Below, one piece after another: positions 28,833-37,900 of a stretch of DNA of 64,000 bases. This stretch comes from an uncultured Acetatifactor sp. (lineage in GTDB: Bacteria; Bacillota; Clostridia; Lachnospirales; Lachnospiraceae). The stretch lies in NCBI GenBank assembly GCA_910586215.1, contig CAJUGH010000007.1, positions 98,706-162,705 of the forward strand. The letters run 5' to 3'. Numbering within the stretch: position 1 is the first letter of the stretch; every line of letters starts with the position of its first letter. The notes beneath the pieces were generated by a model. That model saw only the letters and a program-made list of their open reading frames with translations. It did not search any database and was not told the DNA's origin. The translations under genes were made by a program, and so were the position numbers.

Positions 28833-29510
28833 ATGCTTGATAAAAACGATGTTGAAATGCTTCAAAAAATGATGAAGAGTACCATAGATACAAGCATGAC
28901 AGAACTGGAAGCGCGGATAGGGGAAAAAATAGACGCGCGGATAGCGGAATCGGAAGCACGGATAGAAGGGAAGATAGACGCACGGATAGCGGAGTCGGAA
29001 GCGCGGATAGAGGGGAAGATAGACGCACGGATAGCGGAGTCGGAAGAACGGATAGAAGGGAAGATAGACGCGCGGATAGCGGAGTCGGAAGCGCGGATAG
29101 AGGGGAAGATAGACGCGCGGATAGCGGAATCGGAAGCACGGATAGAAGGGAAGATAGACGCACGGATAGCGGAGTCGGAAGCGCGGATAGAGGGGAAGAT
29201 AGACGCACGGATAGCGGAATCGGAAGCGCGGATAGAGGGGAAGATAGACGCACGGATAGCGGAATCGGAAGCACGGATAGAGGGGAAGATAGACGCACGG
29301 ATAGCGGAATCAGAAAATCTGGTACTGGAAGAGTTGGACAGGGTACAAATCCGTTTATCAGACCGTATGGATCGGATAGATACCCGGCTGGATTCCATGC
29401 AGCATGAAATCAATGCCTGCAAATTAGAACGCGATTCCGTCAGCTTATTGATAAAGAAAGTGGATGAACTTGAAAGGCGGATAGCGGAACTGGAGCGGAA
29501 GACAGCATAG
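28833..29510 (+). CDS. Tandem-repeat coiled-coil protein of unknown function
   Basis: The 225-residue protein begins MLDKNDVEMLQKMMKS, followed by eight exact or near-exact copies of a 15-residue unit DARIAESEARIEGKI and a partial ninth. The end is a conventional coiled coil (LDRVQIRLSDRMDRIDTRLD and VDELERRIAELERKTA). Isoleucines sit at unit positions 4, 11 and 15, spaced 7-4-4, so the period is 15 residues per four turns, which fits a long, straight or slightly right-handed helix bundle. There is no signal peptide or membrane helix, so it is probably cytoplasmic. I chose ATG 28833, 12 bases after AGGAGG; a TTG at 28821 abuts that site. I recognise no family. Confidence 0.7.
   Translation: MLDKNDVEMLQKMMKSTIDTSMTELEARIGEKIDARIAESEARIEGKIDARIAESEARIEGKIDARIAESEERIEGKIDARIAESEARIEGKIDARIAESEARIEGKIDARIAESEARIEGKIDARIAESEARIEGKIDARIAESEARIEGKIDARIAESENLVLEELDRVQIRLSDRMDRIDTRLDSMQHEINACKLERDSVSLLIKKVDELERRIAELERKTA
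28932..29315 (+). repeat. 45-bp tandem repeat, eight units plus a partial
   Basis: Eight 45-bp units run from 28932 to 29291, with a 24-bp partial unit to 29315. Units differ only at a few, mostly silent, third positions (GCG/GCA, GAA/GAG, TCG conserved) and one Ala-to-Glu change in unit 3. Near-identity at DNA level implies recent expansion or ongoing copy-number change in frame. Confidence 0.9.
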
Positions 29511-29575
29511 CCCATGTGGGAACTGTTACAGGATATTTGCAGAAGCTGTTCTCCTACTGAAGGTTGCAGGAAGGG

Positions 29576-29617
29576 AGCCGTGAGAGAAGATATCGGATGG
29601 ATACCTGTCTCACGGCT
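29576..29617. terminator. Stem-loop downstream of the repeat-protein gene
   Basis: AGCCGTGAGA (29576-29585) and TCTCACGGCT (29608-29617) are perfect inverted repeats of 10 bp around a 22-base loop that itself holds TATC/GATA. No T tract follows on the plus strand, so it may be a weak terminator or an RNA stabiliser. Confidence 0.4.
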
Positions 29618-29709
29618 TAGCACAGAGTCAAGTCAATGATGGTTTATTTCAGAATTTCATAAGGAGGACTTAAGGTATCGAACACAATAATGGCAACAGT
29701 TTAGCCGGT

Positions 29710-30858
29710 TCAGGACCTTATCCCCCGCACAGCCTGTACGGCAGTCTCCATGGCAGATACTACCCTGTCACACCAGGCATCGAAGGCGGGATCCTCTCTT
29801 TGGCATTCTGGGTGGGACAAGATATATTCCACACAGGAGCGCAGTCCTTGGTCAGCCCGCACCGTGGCCGTGAACCCGGGCACAAGTCTCTTTAATTTCG
29901 CATTATCAAACACCACAGTATTCGCCTTATCCCCCAGCAGGCTTCCCGCAAAATCATAATCGCTGGAAGCATCCAGGAACTGGGAGGCCACATGGATGGC
30001 ATGGAGTTTTACCCCCAGGGCATCGGCGATGATCTGGTAGATCTGGTTCCAGGTCAGGGACTCATCAGAGGTGATCTGGACGGCCTCGCCAATGGCGTGG
30101 ATATTGCCCAGGAGTCCCACAAAGGCCCTGGCAAAGTCCGAACTATGGGTTAGTGTCCACAGGGAAGTGCCATCTCCGTGGATGATCACAGGGCGCCCTT
30201 CCAGCATACGTTTTAGGATGGCGTAGCTGCCCTGTTGGCCGTGGACACCTAAGGGGACGGAACGTTCATCGTAGGTATGGCTGGGGCGGACAATGGTGAC
30301 GGGGAAACCTTTCTCCCGGTACAGTTCCATCAGGTATTCCTCACAGGCGATCTTATTCCGGGAGTATTCCCAGTAAGGATTGGCCAGGGGGGTTCCTTCA
30401 TTGATACGGTAATCGGACAGGGGCTTCTGGTAGGCAGAAGCAGAACTGATGAACACGAACTGTCTGGTCCTGCCTTGAAAGAGCCGCCAGTCCCGCATAA
30501 GCTGTTCGGGAGTGAAGGCAATGAAGTCCGCCACCACATCGAACTGTAACCCGCCGGGCATTCCGGCCCTGCCATCGTCCGGTGCACCAGGGCTGCCGGA
30601 AAGGGTGGGATCCGTCTTTAGTCCATCCAGAAGTTTCTGCACTTTTTCCTCTTCCCCGATATCCGCTTTCAGCCATACCAGTCTGCCCGTGGGAACAGGG
30701 GTGCCGGTCTGTGGGGTATCCTGGCTGGATGTCCTCTCTTCCATATAGCTGCTGCGCTGGCCCCGGTTCAGCAGATACAGGGTATGTCCCTGGGACAGGA
30801 GCAGCTGGGAGATGGACAGGCTGATGGTTCCGGTGCCGCCAATCATACATATTTTCAT
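29710..30858 (-). CDS. NAD-dependent epimerase/dehydratase (extended SDR)
   Basis: The 382-residue protein opens with the Rossmann motif KICMIGGTGTISLSISQLLL, a variant GGTGxIS loop seen in the atypical/CSP41-like branch of extended SDRs. An insert of about 25 residues at 75-100 precedes DVVADFIAFTPEQL. FISSASAYQKP has the active-site Ser, and YSRNKIACEEYL has the Tyr-x-x-x-Lys pair (here YSRNK). ITSDESLTWNQIYQIIADAL is typical of nucleotide-sugar or sugar epimerase relatives. The substrate is unknown. GAGGAGG precedes the start. It is followed, on the same strand upstream, by an unrecognised gene 50 bp away. Confidence 0.78.
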   Translation of the reverse strand: MKICMIGGTGTISLSISQLLLSQGHTLYLLNRGQRSSYMEERTSSQDTPQTGTPVPTGRLVWLKADIGEEEKVQKLLDGLKTDPTLSGSPGAPDDGRAGMPGGLQFDVVADFIAFTPEQLMRDWRLFQGRTRQFVFISSASAYQKPLSDYRINEGTPLANPYWEYSRNKIACEEYLMELYREKGFPVTIVRPSHTYDERSVPLGVHGQQGSYAILKRMLEGRPVIIHGDGTSLWTLTHSSDFARAFVGLLGNIHAIGEAVQITSDESLTWNQIYQIIADALGVKLHAIHVASQFLDASSDYDFAGSLLGDKANTVVFDNAKLKRLVPGFTATVRADQGLRSCVEYILSHPECQREDPAFDAWCDRVVSAMETAVQAVRGIRS

Positions 30859-30908
30859 AGTGATTCCTCCTCAAAAAAGTATAAGCACCACTTGCTGGTA
30901 TTGGCTAT

Positions 30909-31997
30909 TTACCTCTCCACACTGAACAGGTAGGCTGTACTGCTCTTGCGGAATCCCTCCAGGAACACTTCGGCTGTCCAGTATTTGTCCGGGTAGGGGA
31001 TCAGTACATTCTGCCCCAGGATCAGATTCCTGGTCACATCGTACATGGCATCGCAGTCAAAGCCCTCCTGTCTGTGCATGGCATCCATGTCCCCGGCAAA
31101 CTGCGCAAAAGCAAACTGGGATACATAGGGACTTCCTGGACTGTCCTCGTGCCAAGGTACCAGGTCAATGCAGGTAAAACCTTCTGGCACTGGCGCATCG
31201 GCCTTCAGAAAGCGGCCCCACAGGCCATGGCATTGTTCCACATCCACACCCCTGCCATGATGATGCAGGAAGATCAAGTCATAGTCAAAACCACAGCGGT
31301 ATTCCGTCATACTGTCCAGTACCTGCAGCAGGTCATCCAGGGCATTGGCATCCTCTGAAAAATCCTTTTCCACGCCCACAAACCGAAGTGGGGGAAATTG
31401 TAAGTATGCAAAGCTTTTGATGTGGAAACCATTCTGCTGCCGTTTGGTTACGTCTGGCATGAACAGGGTCCACTGTACAGAGGCATCGAAGGTTTCCAGG
31501 GCGTTGATATAGCCGAAGATCTCCACGCTGTCGGTTCCGGCGGCCCCGGTAATCCCCCCTGTAAAATAACGCCGGATATCTGGCTCCCTAATACAGGAAA
31601 AATCCTGGAAGACCCTGGTGACGCTTTTCTGCAGGATGTCCTCCTGGACGTGTCCGGACAAAGCCTGGTCAAAACGGTCCAGGGCATCGAATACGGCCTC
31701 ATTTACAATACCAGTAGGCTTTAGGGTATTCAGCTCATTTCGCAGGATATCGTTCTGGCGCAAAAACCTGCCGATGATCCTGTCCATGAAGATTTCCTTG
31801 TTTGCAGCAAGTTCCCTGCTGTCCCATTCCCCGGCCCCCGACATCCAGGTAATGAGGGCATCGAAAGTATTGGGATTGATACCCCTGGCCCGGCCGGCCC
31901 ACTCTGTGATCTGCCGGTATTGTTCTGTGGGGGATTTGCTGGTGTACCCATCTTGTCCTGGTATATACCAGCAGAATTTTTCTGGTAGATTTGTCAT
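30909..31997 (-). CDS. Conserved-looking protein of unknown function
   Basis: I do not recognise this 362-residue soluble protein. It has no signal peptide or membrane helix. The N-terminal third is helical and acidic. The last 200 residues have features loosely like GyrI/AraC effector-binding domains (LRFVGVEKDFSED, a GLWGRF segment and a C-terminal TAEVFLEGF), but this is only an impression. A DLIFLHHHGRG string holds three consecutive His. It is transcribed with the epimerase gene 50 bp downstream and has AGGAGG before its start. Codon use looks like that of its neighbours, and the frame is intact. Confidence 0.6.
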   Translation of the reverse strand: MTNLPEKFCWYIPGQDGYTSKSPTEQYRQITEWAGRARGINPNTFDALITWMSGAGEWDSRELAANKEIFMDRIIGRFLRQNDILRNELNTLKPTGIVNEAVFDALDRFDQALSGHVQEDILQKSVTRVFQDFSCIREPDIRRYFTGGITGAAGTDSVEIFGYINALETFDASVQWTLFMPDVTKRQQNGFHIKSFAYLQFPPLRFVGVEKDFSEDANALDDLLQVLDSMTEYRCGFDYDLIFLHHHGRGVDVEQCHGLWGRFLKADAPVPEGFTCIDLVPWHEDSPGSPYVSQFAFAQFAGDMDAMHRQEGFDCDAMYDVTRNLILGQNVLIPYPDKYWTAEVFLEGFRKSSTAYLFSVER

Positions 31998-32367
31998 GGC
32001 TTTCCTCCTGGTTCTGCCTTATGGCATGTAGGAATCATAACCTGAAGATCTCCTTTCAGGCCTTTTTCCTGTGGGGTTTCTCTTATCATACAGGAAAGCG
32101 GCAGGGTTTGTATAGGGGCTGGCTGAACTTTTTACAGAAAAATATTTAGAGAGCTACCTGCACATAATGAAAGAAAACAAAACAGGAACCTACTTGCGGA
32201 CCAGGGAAAAAATGGGTATAATCTAGTGTAACTTAATTAAAGGAAGGAAAGCGCAGGAACCATGAATGGTTTACGCTGCCTGCACCTGGTGCAGGGCCGC
32301 CGCCGCATGCTGCAGCAGCGTAGTAAATGTGGGAAGATAAGGCATCCTGCGCGGAAAGGCTGATACA
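31998..32367. other. Divergent intergenic region before trpS
   Basis: The region separates the leftward unknown gene from trpS. It contains the trpS promoter (32194-32222) and a hairpin CCTGCAC/GTGCAGG at about 32278-32294 in the leader. A small frame from 32262 has no Trp codons, so it is not a tryptophan leader peptide, and no T-box consensus was found. Confidence 0.5.
32194..32222 (+). promoter_or_regulatory. Probable trpS promoter
   Basis: TTGCGG (32194-32199) and a perfect TATAAT (32217-32222) are separated by 17 bases, about 145 bp before the gene. The long leader suggests post-initiation control, but no known riboswitch was recognised. Confidence 0.6.
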
Positions 32368-33453
32368 ATGGGCAAGATTATACTGACAGGGGACAGACCC
32401 ACGGGAAGGCTGCATGTGGGTCATTATGTGGGATCTTTGAGAAGGCGTGTGGAGCTGCAGAATTCCGGGCAATACCAGAAGACATTTATCATGATTGCAG
32501 ATGCTCAGGCTCTGACGGATAATATCGAGAATCCGGAGAAGGTAAGGCAGAATATCATAGAGGTAGCCCTGGATTACATGTCATGTGGACTGGATCCGGC
32601 AAAGTCTACTTTGTTTATCCAGTCCCAGATACCGGAACTGTGTGAATTGACTTTTTACTACATGGATCTGGTGACAGTGGCAAGACTACAGCGGAACCCC
32701 ACGGTGAAGAGTGAGATCCAGATGCGGAATTTTGAGGCCAGCATCCCGGTGGGATTCTTCACCTATCCTATCAGCCAGGCGGCAGATATTACGGCTTTCA
32801 AGGCAGACACTGTGCCCGTGGGGGATGACCAGCTTCCCATGATTGAGCAGACCAGGGAGATCGTACACAAATTCAACACCGTTTATGCGCCGGTGCTGGT
32901 GGAACCCGCAGCCCTCCTGCCGGAGAATGAAGCCTGCAAGAGGCTGCCCGGCACGGACGGCAAGGCCAAGATGAGCAAGTCCCTGGGCAACTGTATCTAC
33001 CTGGCGGACACGGCAGATGAGGTGCGCACCAAGATCATGAGCATGTTCACAGACCCCCTGCACCTGCAGGTCAGTGATCCGGGGCATCTGGAGGGGAATA
33101 CCGTATTCACATACCTGGATGCCTTCTGCAGGCAGGAGCATTTTGAGCGGTATCTTCCCGACTATGGGAACCTGGAGGAACTGAAGGCCCATTACCAGAG
33201 GGGAGGCCTGGGGGACGTGAAGGTGAAGAAGTTCTTGAACAATATCATGCAGGAGACCCTGGAACCCATCCGCACCCGCCGGAAAGAACTGGAGCGGGAC
33301 ATTCCGGCAGTGTATGAGGTGTTGCGGGAGGGGAGCGAGGCGGCCAGGGAGGTGGCAGCCCGGACCCTGTCGGAAGTGAAGAGCGCCATGCGCATCCATT
33401 ATTTTGAGGACAAGGAACTGATCCGCATGCAGAGTGAAAAATATGAAAGTTAA
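32368..33453 (+). CDS. trpS: Tryptophan-tRNA ligase
   Basis: This class I aminoacyl-tRNA synthetase charges tRNA-Trp in the cytoplasm. The HIGH-type motif is GRLHVGHYVG near residue 14, and the KMSKS motif is exact (AKMSKSLGN, about residue 203). SEIQMRNFEASIPVGFFTYP and QAADITAFKADTVPVGDDQ are typical of the TrpS branch that includes Clostridia. It has 361 residues, slightly longer than the E. coli enzyme. GGAAAGG lies before the ATG. No neighbouring tryptophan genes are present. Confidence 0.93.
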   Translation: MGKIILTGDRPTGRLHVGHYVGSLRRRVELQNSGQYQKTFIMIADAQALTDNIENPEKVRQNIIEVALDYMSCGLDPAKSTLFIQSQIPELCELTFYYMDLVTVARLQRNPTVKSEIQMRNFEASIPVGFFTYPISQAADITAFKADTVPVGDDQLPMIEQTREIVHKFNTVYAPVLVEPAALLPENEACKRLPGTDGKAKMSKSLGNCIYLADTADEVRTKIMSMFTDPLHLQVSDPGHLEGNTVFTYLDAFCRQEHFERYLPDYGNLEELKAHYQRGGLGDVKVKKFLNNIMQETLEPIRTRRKELERDIPAVYEVLREGSEAAREVAARTLSEVKSAMRIHYFEDKELIRMQSEKYES

Positions 33454-33543
33454 GCTTTTATACGATTGACTCCCGCGGGCAATGGTCCGTAGGGCTGGTG
33501 GCGCTTGTTTAGGACGGATCGAAGCAGAAGCGTAGAACACATA

Positions 33544-33623
33544 CCCGCATACTTTAGTGCGCTATGCCCTGCAGCGCTGCAAGACGGATGCCCGCGTACT
33601 TTAGTGCGCTATGCTTTGCAGCG
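33544..33623 (+). repeat. Two 33-bp direct repeats between trpS and the SH3 gene
   Basis: CCCGCATACTTTAGTGCGCT followed by ATGCCCTGCAGCG (33544-33576) recurs at 33591-33623 with three mismatches, giving a 47-bp period. The 225-bp gap around it has no supported gene; the upstream extension of the following frame has no ribosome site. Confidence 0.6.
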
Positions 33624-33678
33624 GGGGTGTTGTCGGGTGCATGTCATGGAGTGGGAGCATGGACAGGGGGTGAAGAGA

Positions 33679-34803
33679 TTGAAAGACAGACCGTCACGGG
33701 ATAGAAGAGACAGTGGCCAGAAACACAAGGAACAGGGCATGGAACAAGAACAGGACATGGAGCAGAAGGGGAACCTGGAAATGGAAGAGTGGGATGCCGG
33801 CCCGGAGCAGGATCCTGCGAAGCCCTGGGTGATGGTTGCGATTGTTACAGGTATGCTGGTGCTGGCTGCCATCATCTGTGCCATATTGTGGCATTTTACC
33901 CATCTGGATGGGAAGGACAGGCCTGGCCAGGAAAGCATTGCCCAAGGAGCAACAGAGGATAACCAGGAGGATCCGGCAGGATCCGGGATCCTGGAAAGTG
34001 ATGTCCAGGCTCCCGGCAGTCAGGACGGGAGCGACCAGGTTGCCGATGGACAGGGTGCAGGCAGCCAGGGAATGGAAGACCAGGATTCCAGCAGCCAGGA
34101 AAACGACAGTCAAGGTAACGGTAACCAGGGAGCCAGTAACCAGGGGCCGGGTGGATCTGGCCAGACAGATGGGACAGAAACAGATAGTCCAGGTGGGGAA
34201 GGTACCGGGGGCAATGGCAGCGGGGATGGAGGGGCAGGATCGCCTTCCCAGCCGCCCCAGACAGACCCTGGAACCCAGGATCCTGTGTCCGGGGACAAGA
34301 CCATGACTTTCCGTGATGTGCAGGAATCCGTGACGCCAAAGGATGTGATCAACCTGCGCTCCGTGCCCAGCACGGCAGATGCGGGTACGGTGGTCACACA
34401 GGTAGCCAACGGGGTGACGCTGAGCCGGACAGGAATCAACGATGATACAGGGTGGTCCCGGATTGAGTATGACGGGCAGATCCTGTATGGGGTGAGCCAG
34501 TACCTGACCACGGATCTGTCCTATAAGCCGCCAGTGCAGGCTCCCAATCCTAACCGGGTGAGTACGAAGGATGGCAGGGTGATCATTTTCACGGACTGTG
34601 ATGACAATATTACACCAAAGGAGTATGTGAACCTGCGCACAGAGCCAAGTACCACAGAAGGGGAAGCCACTGTGAGCTGCCAGCTAAACGGCGGGGAGGT
34701 GGCCCACCGGACTGGCTACAGCGCAGATTCCGGCTGGTCCAGGGTGGAATATAACGGACAGGTGTTGTATGTAGTGACCAGCATGGTGGTGGTCACGGAA
34801 TGA
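33679..34803 (+). CDS. Membrane-anchored protein with two bacterial SH3 domains
   Basis: I start at TTG 33679, with AGGGGGTG upstream, giving 374 residues. The cytoplasmic N-terminus is charged, and one membrane helix follows (MVAIVTGMLVLAAIICAIL, about 54-72). A Gly/Ser/Gln/Asp-rich linker runs to about residue 205. Two SH3b repeats end the protein: VINLRSVPSTADAGTVVTQV and YVNLRTEPSTTEGEATVSC, each closing with GWSR(I/V)EY. Such domains bind peptidoglycan or peptides at the cell surface. The linker is of the kind that crosses the wall. No catalytic domain is attached, so this is a binding or structural protein. Confidence 0.75.
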   Translation: MKDRPSRDRRDSGQKHKEQGMEQEQDMEQKGNLEMEEWDAGPEQDPAKPWVMVAIVTGMLVLAAIICAILWHFTHLDGKDRPGQESIAQGATEDNQEDPAGSGILESDVQAPGSQDGSDQVADGQGAGSQGMEDQDSSSQENDSQGNGNQGASNQGPGGSGQTDGTETDSPGGEGTGGNGSGDGGAGSPSQPPQTDPGTQDPVSGDKTMTFRDVQESVTPKDVINLRSVPSTADAGTVVTQVANGVTLSRTGINDDTGWSRIEYDGQILYGVSQYLTTDLSYKPPVQAPNPNRVSTKDGRVIIFTDCDDNITPKEYVNLRTEPSTTEGEATVSCQLNGGEVAHRTGYSADSGWSRVEYNGQVLYVVTSMVVVTE

Positions 34804-34805
34804 CA

Positions 34806-34833
34806 AAACAGGCAGCCTACAGGCTGCCTGTTT
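34806..34833 (+). terminator. Rho-independent terminator
   Basis: AAACAGGCAGCC (34806-34817) pairs perfectly with GGCTGCCTGTTT (34822-34833) around a 4-base loop, beginning 2 bases after the SH3 gene's stop codon. The T run is only three bases and lies within the stem, so termination may be partial. Confidence 0.7.
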
Positions 34834-34964
34834 CGCAGGTGGAAGCCAGGAACAGTTCCTTGGTCGGTTTTCACCAGGTATCTACACAGATCATTCCATG
34901 GCAGTATGGCCATAAATGATATAGAATAGCGCATAAACCATGGATGGAAAGGAAGGTAGGGAAG

Positions 34965-37900
34965 ATGCAGTTCAAAAGGTATGCCCCGGTCCGTATATTC
35001 TGTGGGGAACAGGAGACAGAAAGCGTCAGATTGGCAGTGGAGAATTTGAAACGGGATCTGCGCCGGGTGCTGGACTGTCAGCTGGAGGAAGGGGTGGCAG
35101 AATCCGGGAAGGGGAAGCAGGGGACACCGGCAGGGAAACCGGGATCAGCTGTCCGCATCCTGGTGGGAACCCTGGGATCCGGGGAAGAAATCTGCCGGAA
35201 AGCCGACCTGGAACGAATCAGGGACGGGGAGGGACAGTACCACAGGGAAGCGTTCCTCTTACAGGAAAAGGCAGGGGAGCTTCTGATCGTGGGAAGTGAC
35301 AGGCGGGGAACCATATATGGTATATATGAATTCTGTGAGAACTGGCTTGGGGTGTCACCCTGGTATTTTTTCGCGGATGTACCTGTGGGGACGAAGCAGG
35401 AGGTGGAGATTCCGGCAGGGTACGTGAAGGCGGACTGGCCGGATGTGGAATACCGGGGTATCTTTATCAATGACGAGGAGGAACTGGAACACTGGGTGCA
35501 GCGGTATATGGGGGAGCCCACCATCGGTGTCAGGACCTATGAGAAGATATTCGAGTTGCTGCTGCGGCTGAAGATGAACTATATCTGGCCTGCCATGCAT
35601 GTGAATTCCTTCAATGCCGTACGGGAGAACGGCGCCCTGGCCCACCGTATGGGGATCGTGGTGGGTACCTCCCACTGCGATATGCTGATGCGGAGTAATA
35701 ACAGGGAGTGGTATCCCTGGCTGCGGAAAAAAGGGTATACGGATACGGTCTATGACTTTTCCCTGCCGGGCAGGAACCGGGAGATATTAAAGGAATACTG
35801 GAGGGAGAGTATCGAACAGAACCGGGATTTCGAGGTGAGTTATACCCTTGGGATGCGGGGGATCCATGACAGTGGTTTTGAGGTCCGGGCACTGGAGGGG
35901 AAAACAGGGAGGGAGCTTCTGGAGGCCAAGATCGAACTGCTGGACTCCGTGATCAGGACCCAGGAGGCTTTGCTGGAGGAGAACCTGGGAAAAGAGACGG
36001 TGAAGACCTTCGTGCCTTACAAGGAGGTGCTGGAACTTTACGACAATGGGCTTGAAGTGCCGGAAGACCTGACACTAATCTGGGTCAATGACAATTATGG
36101 TTATGTGAGGCGTTATCCTGGGGAGAAAGAGAAGCAGCGCAGGGGAGGGAACGGCCTGTACTATCACAATTCCTATTGGGCACCTCCGGGAGGTTCTTAC
36201 CTGTTCCTGTGCTCCATTCCCCTTGCCCACACCAGGAATGAACTGAAAAAGGCTTATGAGGAGGGCATCCGGAAGATCTGGGTGACCAATTTCGGTGCCA
36301 TGAAGCCCTTGGAGCAGCAGATGTCCTTCTATGCAGCCTTCGCCTGGGAGGCTGGCCGGGAAGGGGCCTTGACGGAGGACGAGCAGGCTTTCCTGGGGCA
36401 GTGGATCGACAGGACCTTCAGTGGGGGATACGGTGCAGAACTGGCACCCCTGCTCACGGAATACGACCAGCTTACCAATACCCGCAAGGTGGAGCAGATG
36501 GATGCGGACGCATTCTCCCAGACAGCATGGGGGGATGAGGCGGCAGGGCGCATTCACAGATATGAAAAAATGTATACTACAGTGAACCGGATCTGGAAGA
36601 CCCTGCCAAGAGAGGAGCAGGATGCCTTCTTCCAACTGATCGGGATGAAGGTGCATGCTGCCTATTACACCAATCTCATGTACTATTATGCGGACAGGAG
36701 CAATCTCTGTATGGCCCAGGGGAAGAAGAAAGCAGCCCAGAGATATACGGATCTGTGCAGGGAGTTTGACCATGCCCGGAGAAACATGCTGCATTATTAT
36801 AACCATGTGATGTCTAATGGAAAGTGGAACGGCATCCTGACACCAGAGGAGTACCCACCACCCCGTACCGCCATGCATCCGGCCTGTATGCCGCCGGTGG
36901 GGGATCTCCAGGGCACTTCCTGTGAAGCCATACACATTCCTGTAGAAACAGTGGACTTGGCGCACAGTGGTTTGGAGAGTCCGTGCAAGGGAGAAGGAAA
37001 TGGCTGGCAGCTGCAGCAGGATGGATCGCAGACGCTTATAGTGACAACTTGGAACCAGGGACAGGAGATTGTATTCACACAGCCTGTGGTCAAGTGGATC
37101 GAGATCGGCAATGAGGGGGCGGCCCCGGCCCGGTGCAGCCTGTCGGGTCCGGAATGGATCCGGTTTCTGGATGTGTCTGATTCCGGAAGGGAAGGACAGG
37201 ATGCCGGGAACTTTGGCGCAGGGACATCTAAAGTGGTATGTACCGTGGATGTAGAGACAAGGATCCTGTTTGTACCGGACAGGGAGAAGGTGCTGGCTGC
37301 CTTGAAGGACGGCCCGGTGCAGGCATACTCCCTTCTTACCGGAGAGATACGGATCACAGATCCGGAAGGGCGGCCTGTAGGGATGGTTCCGGTGTCTGTG
37401 AGACTCAGCCCCTTATCGGTGGAGGAAGCTGTTACGCTCTGGGCAGGAAGCCGGGAGAAGGCAGGAGCCATTCCGGGGGCAGGATATGGACAGACCCGGA
37501 GCTATGTCGGCTGCATTGGCATAGCGGGAAGCGTGAAGGAAATTACCAGGCCCGACAAAGCCTCGCCAGGTAATTGTGTGGAGGACGATGGACGGATCTG
37601 TGCGGAGGCTTCAAAGGGCGCTGTCCGCGGGGAAGGAGCAGGCTGGAAGCAGATTCCTAACCTGGGGCGGGATTCCGGAAGCCTTCTGGAGGCGAGGGAG
37701 CCAGGAGCAGAGGTATCCTGGCAGATCACGGTTCTCACACCGGGCAGTCACCTGCTGGAACTGCACAGATTCCCGTCCCTGGACTCTGTGGGAACCATAC
37801 AGGTGGGAGTTGTCCTGGACCAGGAGCAGGAACAAGTCTTGACAACTGCGTCCAACGACGAACACCGGGGTACCTGGAAGGACAATATTCGGAATAATGT

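Noticed and set aside
28932..29315. CRISPR array
   Set aside because: The repeats are directly contiguous without spacers and encode protein.
28801..29623. Long open frames on the minus strand through the repeat gene
   Set aside because: A 45-bp repeat without stops stays open in several frames; these lack ribosome sites and give low-complexity products. The plus frame has promoter, ribosome site and coiled-coil logic.
32223..32367. T-box or tryptophan attenuator before trpS
   Set aside because: No T-box consensus was found, and the only small leader frame has no Trp codons.
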